Below the pieces are notes generated by a model that saw only the letters and a program-made list of their open reading frames with translations, made no database searches and had not been told where the DNA came from. Positions 51,384 to 59,749 of a DNA stretch of 64,000 nucleotides are shown one piece after another. The stretch's first letter is position 1. Each line of letters starts with the position of its first letter. The DNA comes from Nocardia amamiensis (GTDB taxonomy: Bacteria; Actinomycetota; Actinomycetes; Mycobacteriales; Mycobacteriaceae): the NCBI RefSeq assembly GCF_015477605.1, contig NZ_JADLQX010000011.1:1-64000 (forward strand), given 5' to 3'. Made by a program: the position numbers and the translations under genes.

Positions 51384-51445
51384 TTGAGATCGTGATCCGC
51401 CAAAGGGTAGAAGATCTGAGTTACTGAGAGCAGCGGACGGATACC

Positions 51446-53191
51446 GTGGATAAGCTGATTAACGCATCCGAGCGTCTAGCAGCTGCGCTGACGACGGAAG
51501 CCACCGAGTTCTCTCAATCACTATTTAGGGCGCTTACGCAACCAACAGAGGCAGACGGCCCGTATACTGCGGCAACGGCTATCCTGAGCAATATTGGGCA
51601 TCTGCTTGCGTATGCGGAAGGAAACCAGCGTCACATTCAATTTGACATGCTCGATCGCTGGCGTGTCGAGCATATTGACAGTTTCGAATGGCGGCTCCGA
51701 CTTCTCACGCTGTTATCAGATCTTCCTCGCGACGGCACCCAATACGAAGACCAGCACTACGCCTGGGTGTCCATGCTTCGCTCGACGGTCGGAAATCATG
51801 ACCCTGCACTCATTGCGGAGGAGCAGCAGCTGTACTCAGCGGTGCGTGGTGTCCGCCAGGGCCTCTCCACCGACCGCTCCGCCCTCTTGTCCCGTCTCGG
51901 TGTGTCCGCGGATGGCAGGAACCCGGAAACGCGATTCTTCCGCCTGATGAGCCGCACGGGCACCAGCGGCCTGCGGACCAAGCTTGCAGCGGCGTGGGAC
52001 CGGGTGTCGGACCGCCGGGCGACCGAGCTGGTGGGCATCCTGGACGAGATCGTCAGGCTGCGGTGGAGCGCTGCCAGCCGCCGGGGATTCGGCTCACCAC
52101 TGGTCGAGACGTTTCGGCGCAGCACACTCACGCCAAACGAAGCTCGGACCTTCATCTCCGGGTATGTAGCCGAGGCGGTCGCCGGCCACCGCCGCCTCGA
52201 AGCTGCTGTCGTCAAAGCAGTAGGCCACGTCGACAGTCCGATGGATCACTATGCGTACTACGTCAACCAATTGACCGGCACAGAGACTCTACCGCTGGTG
52301 CCGCTCGATGCGTGCCTGTCCCTCATTACAGCAGTAATCGAGTCAGTGTTCAGGTTGAGCGTAGAGGTCTCTAACTCCCGAAGTGATGATCGAATCCGAC
52401 TTATTTTGAAAGATGATGGCCGAACTCTTGGCCATATTTCAATCGACTTGTTGCCGTTCGTATCATCAGAAACAAATCCGGTGGACGTGCTCGAAACCGA
52501 GGGCACCGGCGCCCAGGCCCCAACACTACCGATTGGCCGCGCGTTGTGCCGGTATCAGGTAGGTGCAGATGGTTCCAGACTAGTCAACTTCGAAAGTTCT
52601 CATAATTTGTTTCATGAGATGGGGCACGCACTGACTCAGGTACTCGTGAGAAATCGGGAACCTCGGTTATCCGGATACGAATACCTACCGGTCGAGCGGT
52701 TGGAGGACCTGAGCACTTGGTTTGAGAAATGGGTGTACCACCCTGAATTCGACGCGCGGATGCCAGCCGGAAGCAGCCTTGCGATCTGCCGTAGGATCAA
52801 GTTACTTGAATCTCGGGCTGCCCATTTACAGCGGGCCGTGACTGCGGCCATCGATTTCGACGTCCACGATCGCAGAGTGGGACTCAGCGAATCATTTCGT
52901 GCGTTGGACAAAGAGTTTGACATTGCACAGTACGTTCAGATAGGCGATATCGCCGGCCATCTGACACACCCAATGTTCCGCGCATATCCAGGAGGGGCAG
53001 GCTTGACTTACCTCTGGGGCGCGGCGTTTGGCGCAGATCAGTTTCGCAAATTTGAGGACGCCAGCCTATCCGAGGTAGTATCTTTAGACTATTCCGATCA
53101 TTTCCAAAGCTGTTTCGACAGCCGTCGTCCCAGCGAACTGCCAGATGTTCTGGCCGTTCGGCAATTCTACGAGCGGGCTCTGACGGTCTAG
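51446..53191 (+). CDS. M3-family-like metallopeptidase (thimet oligopeptidase type)
   Basis: A 581-residue protein with HEMGH at 390-394 (in NLFHEMGHALTQVL), a downstream acidic ligand region (YLPVERLEDLSTWFEKW), and the late substrate-binding block FRAYPGGAGLTYLWGAAFGA ending in DQFRKF. M3 oligopeptidases show the same order: HEFGH, an EAPSQ-type Glu, then the G-Y-x-Y-x-W block with x-D-x-F. They cut short peptides inside a closed channel, so trimming of the precursor or its modified product is a sensible role. GTG at 51446. A second copy is at the right end of the window. It ends convergently, overlapping the methyltransferase stop by 4 bp. Confidence 0.75.
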   Translation: MDKLINASERLAAALTTEATEFSQSLFRALTQPTEADGPYTAATAILSNIGHLLAYAEGNQRHIQFDMLDRWRVEHIDSFEWRLRLLTLLSDLPRDGTQYEDQHYAWVSMLRSTVGNHDPALIAEEQQLYSAVRGVRQGLSTDRSALLSRLGVSADGRNPETRFFRLMSRTGTSGLRTKLAAAWDRVSDRRATELVGILDEIVRLRWSAASRRGFGSPLVETFRRSTLTPNEARTFISGYVAEAVAGHRRLEAAVVKAVGHVDSPMDHYAYYVNQLTGTETLPLVPLDACLSLITAVIESVFRLSVEVSNSRSDDRIRLILKDDGRTLGHISIDLLPFVSSETNPVDVLETEGTGAQAPTLPIGRALCRYQVGADGSRLVNFESSHNLFHEMGHALTQVLVRNREPRLSGYEYLPVERLEDLSTWFEKWVYHPEFDARMPAGSSLAICRRIKLLESRAAHLQRAVTAAIDFDVHDRRVGLSESFRALDKEFDIAQYVQIGDIAGHLTHPMFRAYPGGAGLTYLWGAAFGADQFRKFEDASLSEVVSLDYSDHFQSCFDSRRPSELPDVLAVRQFYERALTV

Positions 53192-53934
53192 TCAGCTGAT
53201 AGGCATGTGGTCATGATGACCTCGGGGCTCGCTGATGTCCACGGTGCACCGCTCCAATCGCCCTCTTGTCGAACGATTTCAAATCCCGTCGCGGTGAGTA
53301 TTTCACACAGACGAGTTGGATTTATGAATCGTAACGTCGATGACACGGAATAGGATTCGCCGACGTCATGGAAGCGAAAAGCTGTTTCGTAGTCGACAAG
53401 ATCTGGAGGACGCTGACGTTCAAAGATATACACCACTTCAACTACGCCGCCGTCTGGCGCGGACACCGTTCTTCGTGTGTTTCTGTCAGTCCACTGCTCC
53501 CAACCCCGTACCACTGGATTGCGCACTTCAAAGATGAACTGTCCACTCGGCCCAAGGACCTGCCGAATCGCATCCAGTGCGGCGCGGATATCGTCGTCAG
53601 TGAGCAGCAATTGAAAAGCATGTCCTGTCATGACGACGAGGTCGAAACGATCGTTCGTTGGCAATCGCTGCACGTCACTGCACAGCCACTCCACTTCGTC
53701 AGTCTTAGCGCGAGCGATCGTAAGCATCGCTGCCGCCGGATCGGCTCCTACCAGACGACCGCGGTGGCCCGACCTCCTTGCTTCTGCGAGCACCTTGCCG
53801 GTCCCACATCCGATGTCTAGAACCGAATCGGCAACCATCATCTTTTTCCGGTAGAACTCGTAACAGGGCTGCCAGGGATTCAGAACATCGTAGAGGCTGG
53901 CGAATCGGGCCTCTTCATACACGGCATCAACCAC
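53188..53934 (-). CDS. Class I SAM-dependent methyltransferase
   Basis: A 248-residue methyltransferase. VLDIGCGTGKVLAEA is the SAM loop, VGADPAAAMLTIARAK the second strand, and RFDLVVMTGHAFQLL the fourth, as in the Methyltransf_25 family. The C-terminal part (FIFEVRNP to YSVSSTLRF) resembles small-molecule and N-methyltransferases. Start at GTG 53932-53934 with AAGGAGG upstream; only 2 bp after the stop of the TauD-type gene. The last gene of the leftward operon; perhaps it methylates an amine made by the aminotransferase. Confidence 0.85.
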   Translation of the reverse strand: MVDAVYEEARFASLYDVLNPWQPCYEFYRKKMMVADSVLDIGCGTGKVLAEARRSGHRGRLVGADPAAAMLTIARAKTDEVEWLCSDVQRLPTNDRFDLVVMTGHAFQLLLTDDDIRAALDAIRQVLGPSGQFIFEVRNPVVRGWEQWTDRNTRRTVSAPDGGVVEVVYIFERQRPPDLVDYETAFRFHDVGESYSVSSTLRFINPTRLCEILTATGFEIVRQEGDWSGAPWTSASPEVIMTTCLSAD

Positions 53935-53936
53935 TC

Positions 53937-54923
53937 TCAGCCTCCTTGGCGTATGCCGACCTGCGGAATCCAGTCGATCGCCTCTGCAAACGCCCGAAAG
54001 CTCGGTGCCAGGCATGACCGGTGCTCCTGCCGCCATATCCATGTGCGCAGCAGGTGACGGGATTTGTCTTGTGTCGGGTTGTCCGTGAACGAGGTGCGGC
54101 TGTGCAGGACGCGGTAGTTGTCGATCCAGACGCTCTCTCCCCGCTGAAGGGTGTGGTCGAACGTCACAGCCGCCCTTTGCGCGACGTCTTCAAACAGATC
54201 GAGCGCCGACGATTGCCGGTCGTTCAGACCTCCTGCGGCAAGCCGCATACCTTCCCGCAGCATCAGCGACCCATACCGACAGCTCAGGTGCCCGCGGTAC
54301 AGGCTGAAAATAGGTGTCTGGATCAGGTGCGGTGCACCCGGCCGCTGTGTCCCCCGAAGGTCCCAGTTCCAAAGTCGGAAGTATTCGGAGACAAGTTCAG
54401 GAGCTTCCTCGGTGATCACATCCAACACCGCAGCAGCGCTGGCAAAGGAGTTGGCGCCGCCCGCCGAGCCAGGCCGGAGACACAGGAGCCCTGCAATATC
54501 GGTCGGATCGGTGTGCATCAGCATCGGCCCGTTCGACTGGTAGCCGCGCGCCGTAGCAACGTCAACCGGCCGCTCGTCACGGACGGAGACGATGATCTCG
54601 CCGTCGCTGTTCTGGGCACTCAGCCGGCCAAGCTGCGTCGCGGCAGTGAGCAAGAACAGGCGCAGTTGAACATCGGTCAGATCACTCAGCCCGTCGCCCG
54701 TCACTACCGCCAGTCCAGACCCTCCTGGTCCCAACCGTTCCTCTAGCAGGTCGACGACCACCCCCACCGCGTCCGATGCCATTGCAGGGCCACCGGAGTC
54801 GTTGGTAGGCAAGTCCGCAGCGAGGCGACTGACCAGGGTAGCGGGCAACCTCACGACATGATGTGGCTCTCGTCCGAGCACGACCGGTCTCCAGGGATTC
54901 AAGCCGGAAGCGCCGTCTGTCAT
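53937..54923 (-). CDS. TauD/TfdA-type Fe(II)/2-oxoglutarate oxygenase
   Basis: A 328-residue oxygenase of the TauD/clavaminate-synthase group. The iron ligands are H137 and D139 (MHTDPTD) and H274 (VLHSRTSF), with R293 (HLLRTW) for the 2-oxoglutarate. The set is complete, so activity is expected: hydroxylation, desaturation or cyclisation of a peptide side chain or free amino acid. It lies 10 bp after the SDR gene in the operon. Confidence 0.85.
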   Translation of the reverse strand: MTDGASGLNPWRPVVLGREPHHVVRLPATLVSRLAADLPTNDSGGPAMASDAVGVVVDLLEERLGPGGSGLAVVTGDGLSDLTDVQLRLFLLTAATQLGRLSAQNSDGEIIVSVRDERPVDVATARGYQSNGPMLMHTDPTDIAGLLCLRPGSAGGANSFASAAAVLDVITEEAPELVSEYFRLWNWDLRGTQRPGAPHLIQTPIFSLYRGHLSCRYGSLMLREGMRLAAGGLNDRQSSALDLFEDVAQRAAVTFDHTLQRGESVWIDNYRVLHSRTSFTDNPTQDKSRHLLRTWIWRQEHRSCLAPSFRAFAEAIDWIPQVGIRQGG

Positions 54924-54933
54924 CCATACCTCC

Positions 54934-55689
54934 TCAAATCAGCGAACCTGACGAGCCGCCATCCAGCTTGCACACCATCCCGTTCGCGATCGGTCCCAGG
55001 TTTGCGAGGTATTCGATGCTGCGGTAACAGGACTCAAAGTCAATCAGGGAATCAATCACCAGAGACGTGTTCGACCGGTGCAGATATGTCCGCGCGACCG
55101 CTTGGGCTTCCATGCCGCGAGCCTCCGCGATGCGCTGAAATTCTTGTATCTTGCGTTCATCGGCGAGAGGTCCGAGTAGCAGTGTAGACACGCTTGCATT
55201 TGACCCGCGGCAGCTATCCGCAAGCGCCGTCGCCAGTACCTTCATTGCAGCCTTACTGGCCGCGTAGGGACCGGTCGACTGCTTGGCGTTGTATATGGAG
55301 TCCGAGCTTATGGTGATGCATGAGCACGGTGATCCCTGACGAGAAGCAGCCGACAGGTATTCACGCAGGAGAATATACGGGGTGATGGCGTTGACACGAA
55401 ACAGCTCAACGAGTTCTCGCGCATCAGGTTGACTCCCGTCGCGCGAACCGTAGCTGACTGCATTGTGGACAATGAGCTCCGGACGTCGCTCGGAAAGAAG
55501 CTCATCAAGGGAACTCAGCGCGTCGTCATCATTTAAGTCGGCCTGGAAGTAATCAATAGCACCGGTGAGAAGGTTGTCAGCGCTGACGCTGCGGCCGGTT
55601 GCCGTCACCTTCCAACCGGACTGGGCAAGCCGGGTCGAGATGTGTGCGCCTAGACCGCGACTGCCTCCGAGGACGACTGCCTGCTGCAT
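54934..55689 (-). CDS. Short-chain dehydrogenase/reductase
   Basis: A 251-residue SDR. The Rossmann start is VVLGGSRGLGAHI (GxxxGxG), ELIVHNAVSYGS replaces the usual NNAG, ITISSDSIYN carries the catalytic Ser, and YAASKAAMKV the Tyr-x-x-x-Lys. It is complete, so it should oxidise or reduce a carbonyl/alcohol with NAD(P). Start at ATG 55687-55689 with AAAGG upstream. Next to the TauD-type oxygenase, it could oxidise a hydroxyl made by that enzyme or feed the aminotransferase. Confidence 0.88.
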   Translation of the reverse strand: MQQAVVLGGSRGLGAHISTRLAQSGWKVTATGRSVSADNLLTGAIDYFQADLNDDDALSSLDELLSERRPELIVHNAVSYGSRDGSQPDARELVELFRVNAITPYILLREYLSAASRQGSPCSCITISSDSIYNAKQSTGPYAASKAAMKVLATALADSCRGSNASVSTLLLGPLADERKIQEFQRIAEARGMEAQAVARTYLHRSNTSLVIDSLIDFESCYRSIEYLANLGPIANGMVCKLDGGSSGSLI

Positions 55690-55724
55690 ACTAGCCTTTC
55701 GTGTGTCTCTGAGCCCGGCTGCGT

Positions 55725-56906
55725 TCAATATGATTCGCCAGCATCATTGCGGAAGCGAAAATAGTAGAGTTCGCCAGTGTAGGAGGCTCCGTACATGCTG
55801 CCGTCGGCGCTGGCAATCGGCGTTATGTCCATTTCTCGGCGGTGGTTGCCGAGCCCTAATAGCTGGCTTGTTTCCCATAGAAATTGACCGTCATCACGCC
55901 GAAAACCCTGGATATTTCCACGTGAGGTCGTCGCGATGAAATCGCCCGTTGGCAATACGGTGAATGAGGAATGATCGCGCGGAGTTCCCTCCGGCCGCGT
56001 CCACGCAGTCTTGTGTGTCGACACGTCGATGCCGAAAACCCGTCCATCGTCGATGCCGATTACAAGCCTGGAATCCGATACGGCCGGACTTGCGGTGATC
56101 TTCCCGCCGAGACTGAGTGAAGCAACACGGACACCTGTAGCCGCCGACAAAAAGTGACATGCCCCGCTGACCGTGCAGACAGCAACTTCCCCTGTCGACT
56201 CAATCACTACCGGAGACGCGCGGACTGCCGCCCCAGCATCGAAGTGCCACCGCTCGGTTCCGTCAGGCGCCAAGCAGACGGCATGCTCAGCGCAACCGAA
56301 CACCATGGCTCCTTCAAGCGTGATCGCGGGGCTTGCGTACGGATCCCGCTGGGCAGCCAGTCCCCCAACTGCGGCGTGCCATGGACGTGGCAGCTGGAAG
56401 TCGTACAGCAGCTGGCCCGAGGCGAGGTCGACCCCCAGACCCCTGGAACCGAAGGTGGCAACACCGAGGGTGTCCAGCTCATCAGCAACCGCCGGCGTGG
56501 CGTAGATGGGGCCTGGCACCGTCGTCCTCCACACGACGGCTCCATCGAGACTGAAGCAGGTCAACGTCCCGTTGGTGGTTGCGGCTAGGACCGCCTTGCG
56601 ACGAGTGTCGAGGACCAACGACGCATACACCGGGCCATCGAGCCGGTGCTCCCATCGAACGATCTGCAAATCAGGCGTGTAGTAACGCACCCAACCGTCG
56701 TAGCTTGCGAAAACTACGCCTTCGCCCGCAACAACAGCCGGAGTCGCGACAACCGGCACTTCGATGGTGTTACCACTTCCTTTGACGCGGTGGCGCAGCC
56801 GCTGATGACCACAAACCGCTGGCTCGGTGCGCCATCGGACCGCCGAAGCATTGTCAGTGAGTAGTAGGACCGCCTTCCGGGGGTCGTGTCGAAATGCTGA
56901 TCGCAC
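55725..56906 (-). CDS. PQQ-like beta-propeller repeat protein
   Basis: A 393-residue soluble protein made of repeats such as GVVFASYDGWVRYYTPDLQI, AVLAATTNGTLTCFSLDGAV and LVIGIDDGRVFGIDVSTHKT, typical of seven- or eight-bladed BamB/PQQ-type propellers. There is no signal peptide, so it acts in the cytoplasm. GTG start at 56904-56906 directly follows the TAA of the TPR gene, so the two are coupled and probably form a complex. A scaffold for the peptide and its enzymes is one possible role. Confidence 0.75.
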   Translation of the reverse strand: MRSAFRHDPRKAVLLLTDNASAVRWRTEPAVCGHQRLRHRVKGSGNTIEVPVVATPAVVAGEGVVFASYDGWVRYYTPDLQIVRWEHRLDGPVYASLVLDTRRKAVLAATTNGTLTCFSLDGAVVWRTTVPGPIYATPAVADELDTLGVATFGSRGLGVDLASGQLLYDFQLPRPWHAAVGGLAAQRDPYASPAITLEGAMVFGCAEHAVCLAPDGTERWHFDAGAAVRASPVVIESTGEVAVCTVSGACHFLSAATGVRVASLSLGGKITASPAVSDSRLVIGIDDGRVFGIDVSTHKTAWTRPEGTPRDHSSFTVLPTGDFIATTSRGNIQGFRRDDGQFLWETSQLLGLGNHRREMDITPIASADGSMYGASYTGELYYFRFRNDAGESY

Positions 56907-58130
56907 TTATTCCCCCTGAGCCGTCAGTGTGCTGGCCCTGGCTAGTTCGGTTTCGAATCTATTGCGCGATTCCTTAGACGCCCTCTTGGCCACTGCGGCG
57001 CCAGCCTCCCGCACATGATGATTTAGCGGCGCTAAGCCGAGAAGAAGGCTGTAGCTGTCAGCAGCAAGGTCATATTCTCCGATAGCCGCACGGCACTTCC
57101 CAGCCCGGTACAGGTGATGCCTGACGTATGGCGGGCCGAGGGTTGTTGCTCGCTCGTACATTTCCGCCGCCCGCTCCGTGCGGCCGAATGCCTCATACAC
57201 TTCGGCCAACTCCCCATAGCTGGGTGACCACACCGGATCAAGGTCGACTAAAGCCTGACCTGCAGCTTCAGCTCGGTCGAGGTCACGTGTCACATAGAGG
57301 TGTTCTTTCAGCGTGGATTCATGGTAGGTCTTGAGCGCATTAACCGATGACGCATACGACGAATGCTGAACCGATGTCTCAGCCGCATCATGCGCAATTT
57401 CCATGCACCGCCGCGTCATCGACGAATCCCGGCGCGCTGCAGGCAGCATTGCTATGCCCCGGTACCATGCTGACACGGTAGCGGGATCGAGTGCAGTACC
57501 GTTTCGCGCGACAGAATTTCCGCGCTTCACGGCCCATACGAAGAGATCGCGCGAAACTTCCTTTCGCTTTAAATACCACACAACTGCTTGTGTACACACA
57601 TCCAGCACCCGAGCATCGGGAATGCTTCCAGCCTCTACCTCGATCTGCATTGCTTGGAAGAATTCTGTCGATCGTCGGCCGTCATCACAGCGGTTCGAAA
57701 CAAGAAATTTTAGCCATGCTATCTCAAACCGCTCCCGAGAAGTACAGGAACGATCAGCCGCCAGCTGTATTACCCGCTGAGCGACATCGAAACGTGAGAT
57801 ACTGACGAGTACCGACCCGAGGTTAATGAGCTCGACAACGGGCAGGTCGCCTGCGTCCTCCATCCAACCAGCAAGCCTACGAATCTCAGCAGTTGGCTGG
57901 TAGCGAACAGTCGCGACCAACTCATACGACAGCCCTTGAAGCAGGCATACCTCGGCCAGGACGTCCGGCTCGAAGATTTGTGTAAAGGCGTAGCCAAGGC
58001 GTTGCCCATCGTATTCACGGTAAGCATCGACACACGCCCGCGAAAAGATGTCAGCGACGAGGTCATGCGAATACGACAGTCCCAGAAGAGTTTCCCCGAA
58101 ACTGTTTCGCACCGAGATCGTTGTGTCCAT
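56907..58130 (-). CDS. TPR-repeat protein (407 aa)
   Basis: A 407-residue helical protein; the C-terminal third has recognisable TPRs (YGELAEVYEAFGRTERAAEM, then HHLYRAGKCRAAIGEYDLAA). The N-terminal part is also helical but less regular. The start is ATG 58128-58130, giving MDTTISVRNSFGETLLGLSY; its GAGG binding site and TAGT spacing match the SDR gene start. First gene after the small peptide gene and its stem-loop. It may bind the peptide and hold it for the enzymes. Confidence 0.7.
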   Translation of the reverse strand: MDTTISVRNSFGETLLGLSYSHDLVADIFSRACVDAYREYDGQRLGYAFTQIFEPDVLAEVCLLQGLSYELVATVRYQPTAEIRRLAGWMEDAGDLPVVELINLGSVLVSISRFDVAQRVIQLAADRSCTSRERFEIAWLKFLVSNRCDDGRRSTEFFQAMQIEVEAGSIPDARVLDVCTQAVVWYLKRKEVSRDLFVWAVKRGNSVARNGTALDPATVSAWYRGIAMLPAARRDSSMTRRCMEIAHDAAETSVQHSSYASSVNALKTYHESTLKEHLYVTRDLDRAEAAGQALVDLDPVWSPSYGELAEVYEAFGRTERAAEMYERATTLGPPYVRHHLYRAGKCRAAIGEYDLAADSYSLLLGLAPLNHHVREAGAAVAKRASKESRNRFETELARASTLTAQGE

Positions 58131-58157
58131 ACTAGCCTCGCCATGGAGTAGAAAGCT

Positions 58158-58185
58158 GCGCGAGGCGGACATTCCCGCCCCGCGC
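58158..58185 (-). terminator. Stem-loop just after the small peptide gene
   Basis: On the leftward transcript, GCGCGGGGCGG pairs with CCGCCUCGCGC over 11 positions (ten Watson-Crick and one G-U), with a 6-nt loop. It starts 13 bp after the peptide stop codon and ends 28 bp before the TPR start. Partial termination here would give more peptide than enzyme mRNA, as known for many RiPP and bacteriocin operons. Confidence 0.75.
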
Positions 58186-58197
58186 AACAACGTTCAA

Positions 58198-58356
58198 TTA
58201 GGAGGTGGCGAGCAGGACATCGAGCTCGGCGTCGAGCGCCTCGTCGATGCCTGCGGGGTTCTCCAGGTTGAGCTCGGCGTCCTCAGCTTCGAAGAACACC
58301 TCGGCGCTCACGAACGGAAAGAAGGCCGGCTTCTTCTCGAATGGGTTTATGGGCAT
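58198..58356 (-). CDS. Candidate RiPP precursor peptide (52 aa)
   Basis: A 52-residue peptide: MPINPFEKKPAFFPFVSAEV, then FFEAEDAELNLENPAGIDEA, then LDAELDVLLATS. It has six Phe and five Pro, twelve acidic and two Lys residues, and no Cys, His, Trp, Tyr, Arg or Gln. The N-terminal 22 residues are Phe/Pro-rich, the remainder is an acidic, probably helical segment, so either end could be the core. The start is ATG 58354-58356, eight bases after AGGAG; an ATG six bases further up is too close. It sits alone between a 165-bp upstream gap and a stem-loop, inside an operon of modifying enzymes. The role is inferred from context; no family was recognised. Confidence 0.75.
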   Translation of the reverse strand: MPINPFEKKPAFFPFVSAEVFFEAEDAELNLENPAGIDEALDAELDVLLATS

Positions 58357-58521
58357 AAACATCACTCCTCTCGGTGCGGTGAGTGCGAGCGTGCTTGGGT
58401 CGCACAGTCGCGAGTCCCATTGTCCTCCAAGGCGTCCCGGTATGCCACACCAATAGACGATCGCACGCCGCTTGAAGCAAAGGATTAACATCCATTCTGG
58501 AGCGAACCATGCATTCTGGAC
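58357..58521 (-). promoter_or_regulatory. Upstream region of the peptide gene
   Basis: A 165-bp gap, by far the largest between genes of this operon. It includes CCAGAATG twice, 22 bp apart (about 58490-58520, leftward strand). A promoter of its own for the peptide gene is likely here, but no clear -10/-35 pair was assigned. Confidence 0.45.
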
Positions 58522-59745
58522 CTACCATCCGACTAGCAAACGCTCGATACCGTGAAGCACAGCGCCTCGTCGGATTCCGACCCCGGCTGGATCCTCCATC
58601 AGTCTTATGCCGGGGGCTCGATGAAACAGACCGGAAAGAATAGTTTCCAGCTCCATCCTTGCGAGATGCTGGCCGAGACACTTGTGAATGCCATATCCAA
58701 AGGCAATATGGCAATTGCGCCTCCGGTGGATGTTCAACTGATTCGGTCGTTCGAAGACGCTCGGGTCGTGGTTTGCCGCACCGATGAGTGCAATCACACC
58801 CGAATCCTTGGGAATGACATACCCAGCTATTGACACGGAATCGGTCGTCACACGTGCGGCAACAAGGTCAGCGATCGAAAGGTACCGCAACAGCTCCTCT
58901 GTGGCAGGACCGATAAGTGTCGGGTCGGCGCTCACCGTATTCGACAATCCAGGATGAGTTAGAAGTGCCAGCAGACCAACCGAGATCATATTGGTCGTTG
59001 TTTCATGCCCGGCCGTGATCAGGGCACCCACGAGTTCAACGAGCTGGTCCCGGTCATACATTCCTGCTTGTTGATAGACACGAACCAAACGACTTAGAAC
59101 TACTTCACCCGAGTTATCGACCTCGCGGCGCCTGAGTGATTCCGCTATTAACAGGCGGAGCTCGCGTGACGCAGATTCCGCCTCAGCCGGTTGACTTTCT
59201 CGGTTCACCAGTATTCGAGATAGCTCACTCAACCGGACAGAGTGCTCAAGGTCGAAGCCCAACAACTCGGTTATCACCCGAGACGGTACCGGTTCCGCCA
59301 CAGTAGAAACGATATCTGTGGATGGCGGGGAAGCGAATAGGTCGTCCAGGTGCCGGTGGACGATTGTCTCGATCCGCGGTCGAAAGTGCTTTAACCCGTA
59401 TTGGGAGAACATCGGGGCAACGATCCGTCGATGCACCGCATGGTCGGGTGGGTCCATCCCCGAGTAACCCAACTTTGGACGCACTCCCGCAGTGTTGCGG
59501 TGACGCCGGATCGGAAACATGGATGGAAAGGCTGGATGCGAGTGCTCTGAACTGACGTCCGGATGGCACAGGATCTGACAAACGGAATCGTACCGGCTGA
59601 TAAGCCAGACTTCCTGCCCTGACCCGAGTTTAGTACGACTTATTGGAGCTGATTCACAAAGTGTCGCATACTCCGACGGCATCGCGAGAGGGGTAGGTCT
59701 CGCCCAAGGAAACGGCTGTGGTGAAACAACCCGAGAGGCATCCAC
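58522..59745 (-). CDS. Cytochrome P450
   Basis: A 407-residue bacterial class P450. The I-helix is ITAGHETTTNMI, ExxR is in TEELLRY, and the haem loop is FGYGIHKCLG with the thiolate Cys. The set is complete. P450s in RiPP loci often join aromatic side chains or hydroxylate the peptide; the only aromatic residues in the candidate substrate are Phe. The start is probably GTG 59743-59745 with AGAGGT upstream; an ATG at 59760 is the alternative and would overlap the aminotransferase gene. Confidence 0.88.
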   Translation of the reverse strand: MDASRVVSPQPFPWARPTPLAMPSEYATLCESAPISRTKLGSGQEVWLISRYDSVCQILCHPDVSSEHSHPAFPSMFPIRRHRNTAGVRPKLGYSGMDPPDHAVHRRIVAPMFSQYGLKHFRPRIETIVHRHLDDLFASPPSTDIVSTVAEPVPSRVITELLGFDLEHSVRLSELSRILVNRESQPAEAESASRELRLLIAESLRRREVDNSGEVVLSRLVRVYQQAGMYDRDQLVELVGALITAGHETTTNMISVGLLALLTHPGLSNTVSADPTLIGPATEELLRYLSIADLVAARVTTDSVSIAGYVIPKDSGVIALIGAANHDPSVFERPNQLNIHRRRNCHIAFGYGIHKCLGQHLARMELETILSGLFHRAPGIRLMEDPAGVGIRRGAVLHGIERLLVGW

Positions 59746-59749
59746 GCCC

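Noticed and set aside
51446..53191. Peptide beta-hydroxylase of the 2-oxoglutarate HExxH type
   Set aside because: The order HEMGH, acidic ligand region, then the Y-L-W-G block with D-x-F fits M3 oligopeptidases better. A profile search could still reverse this.
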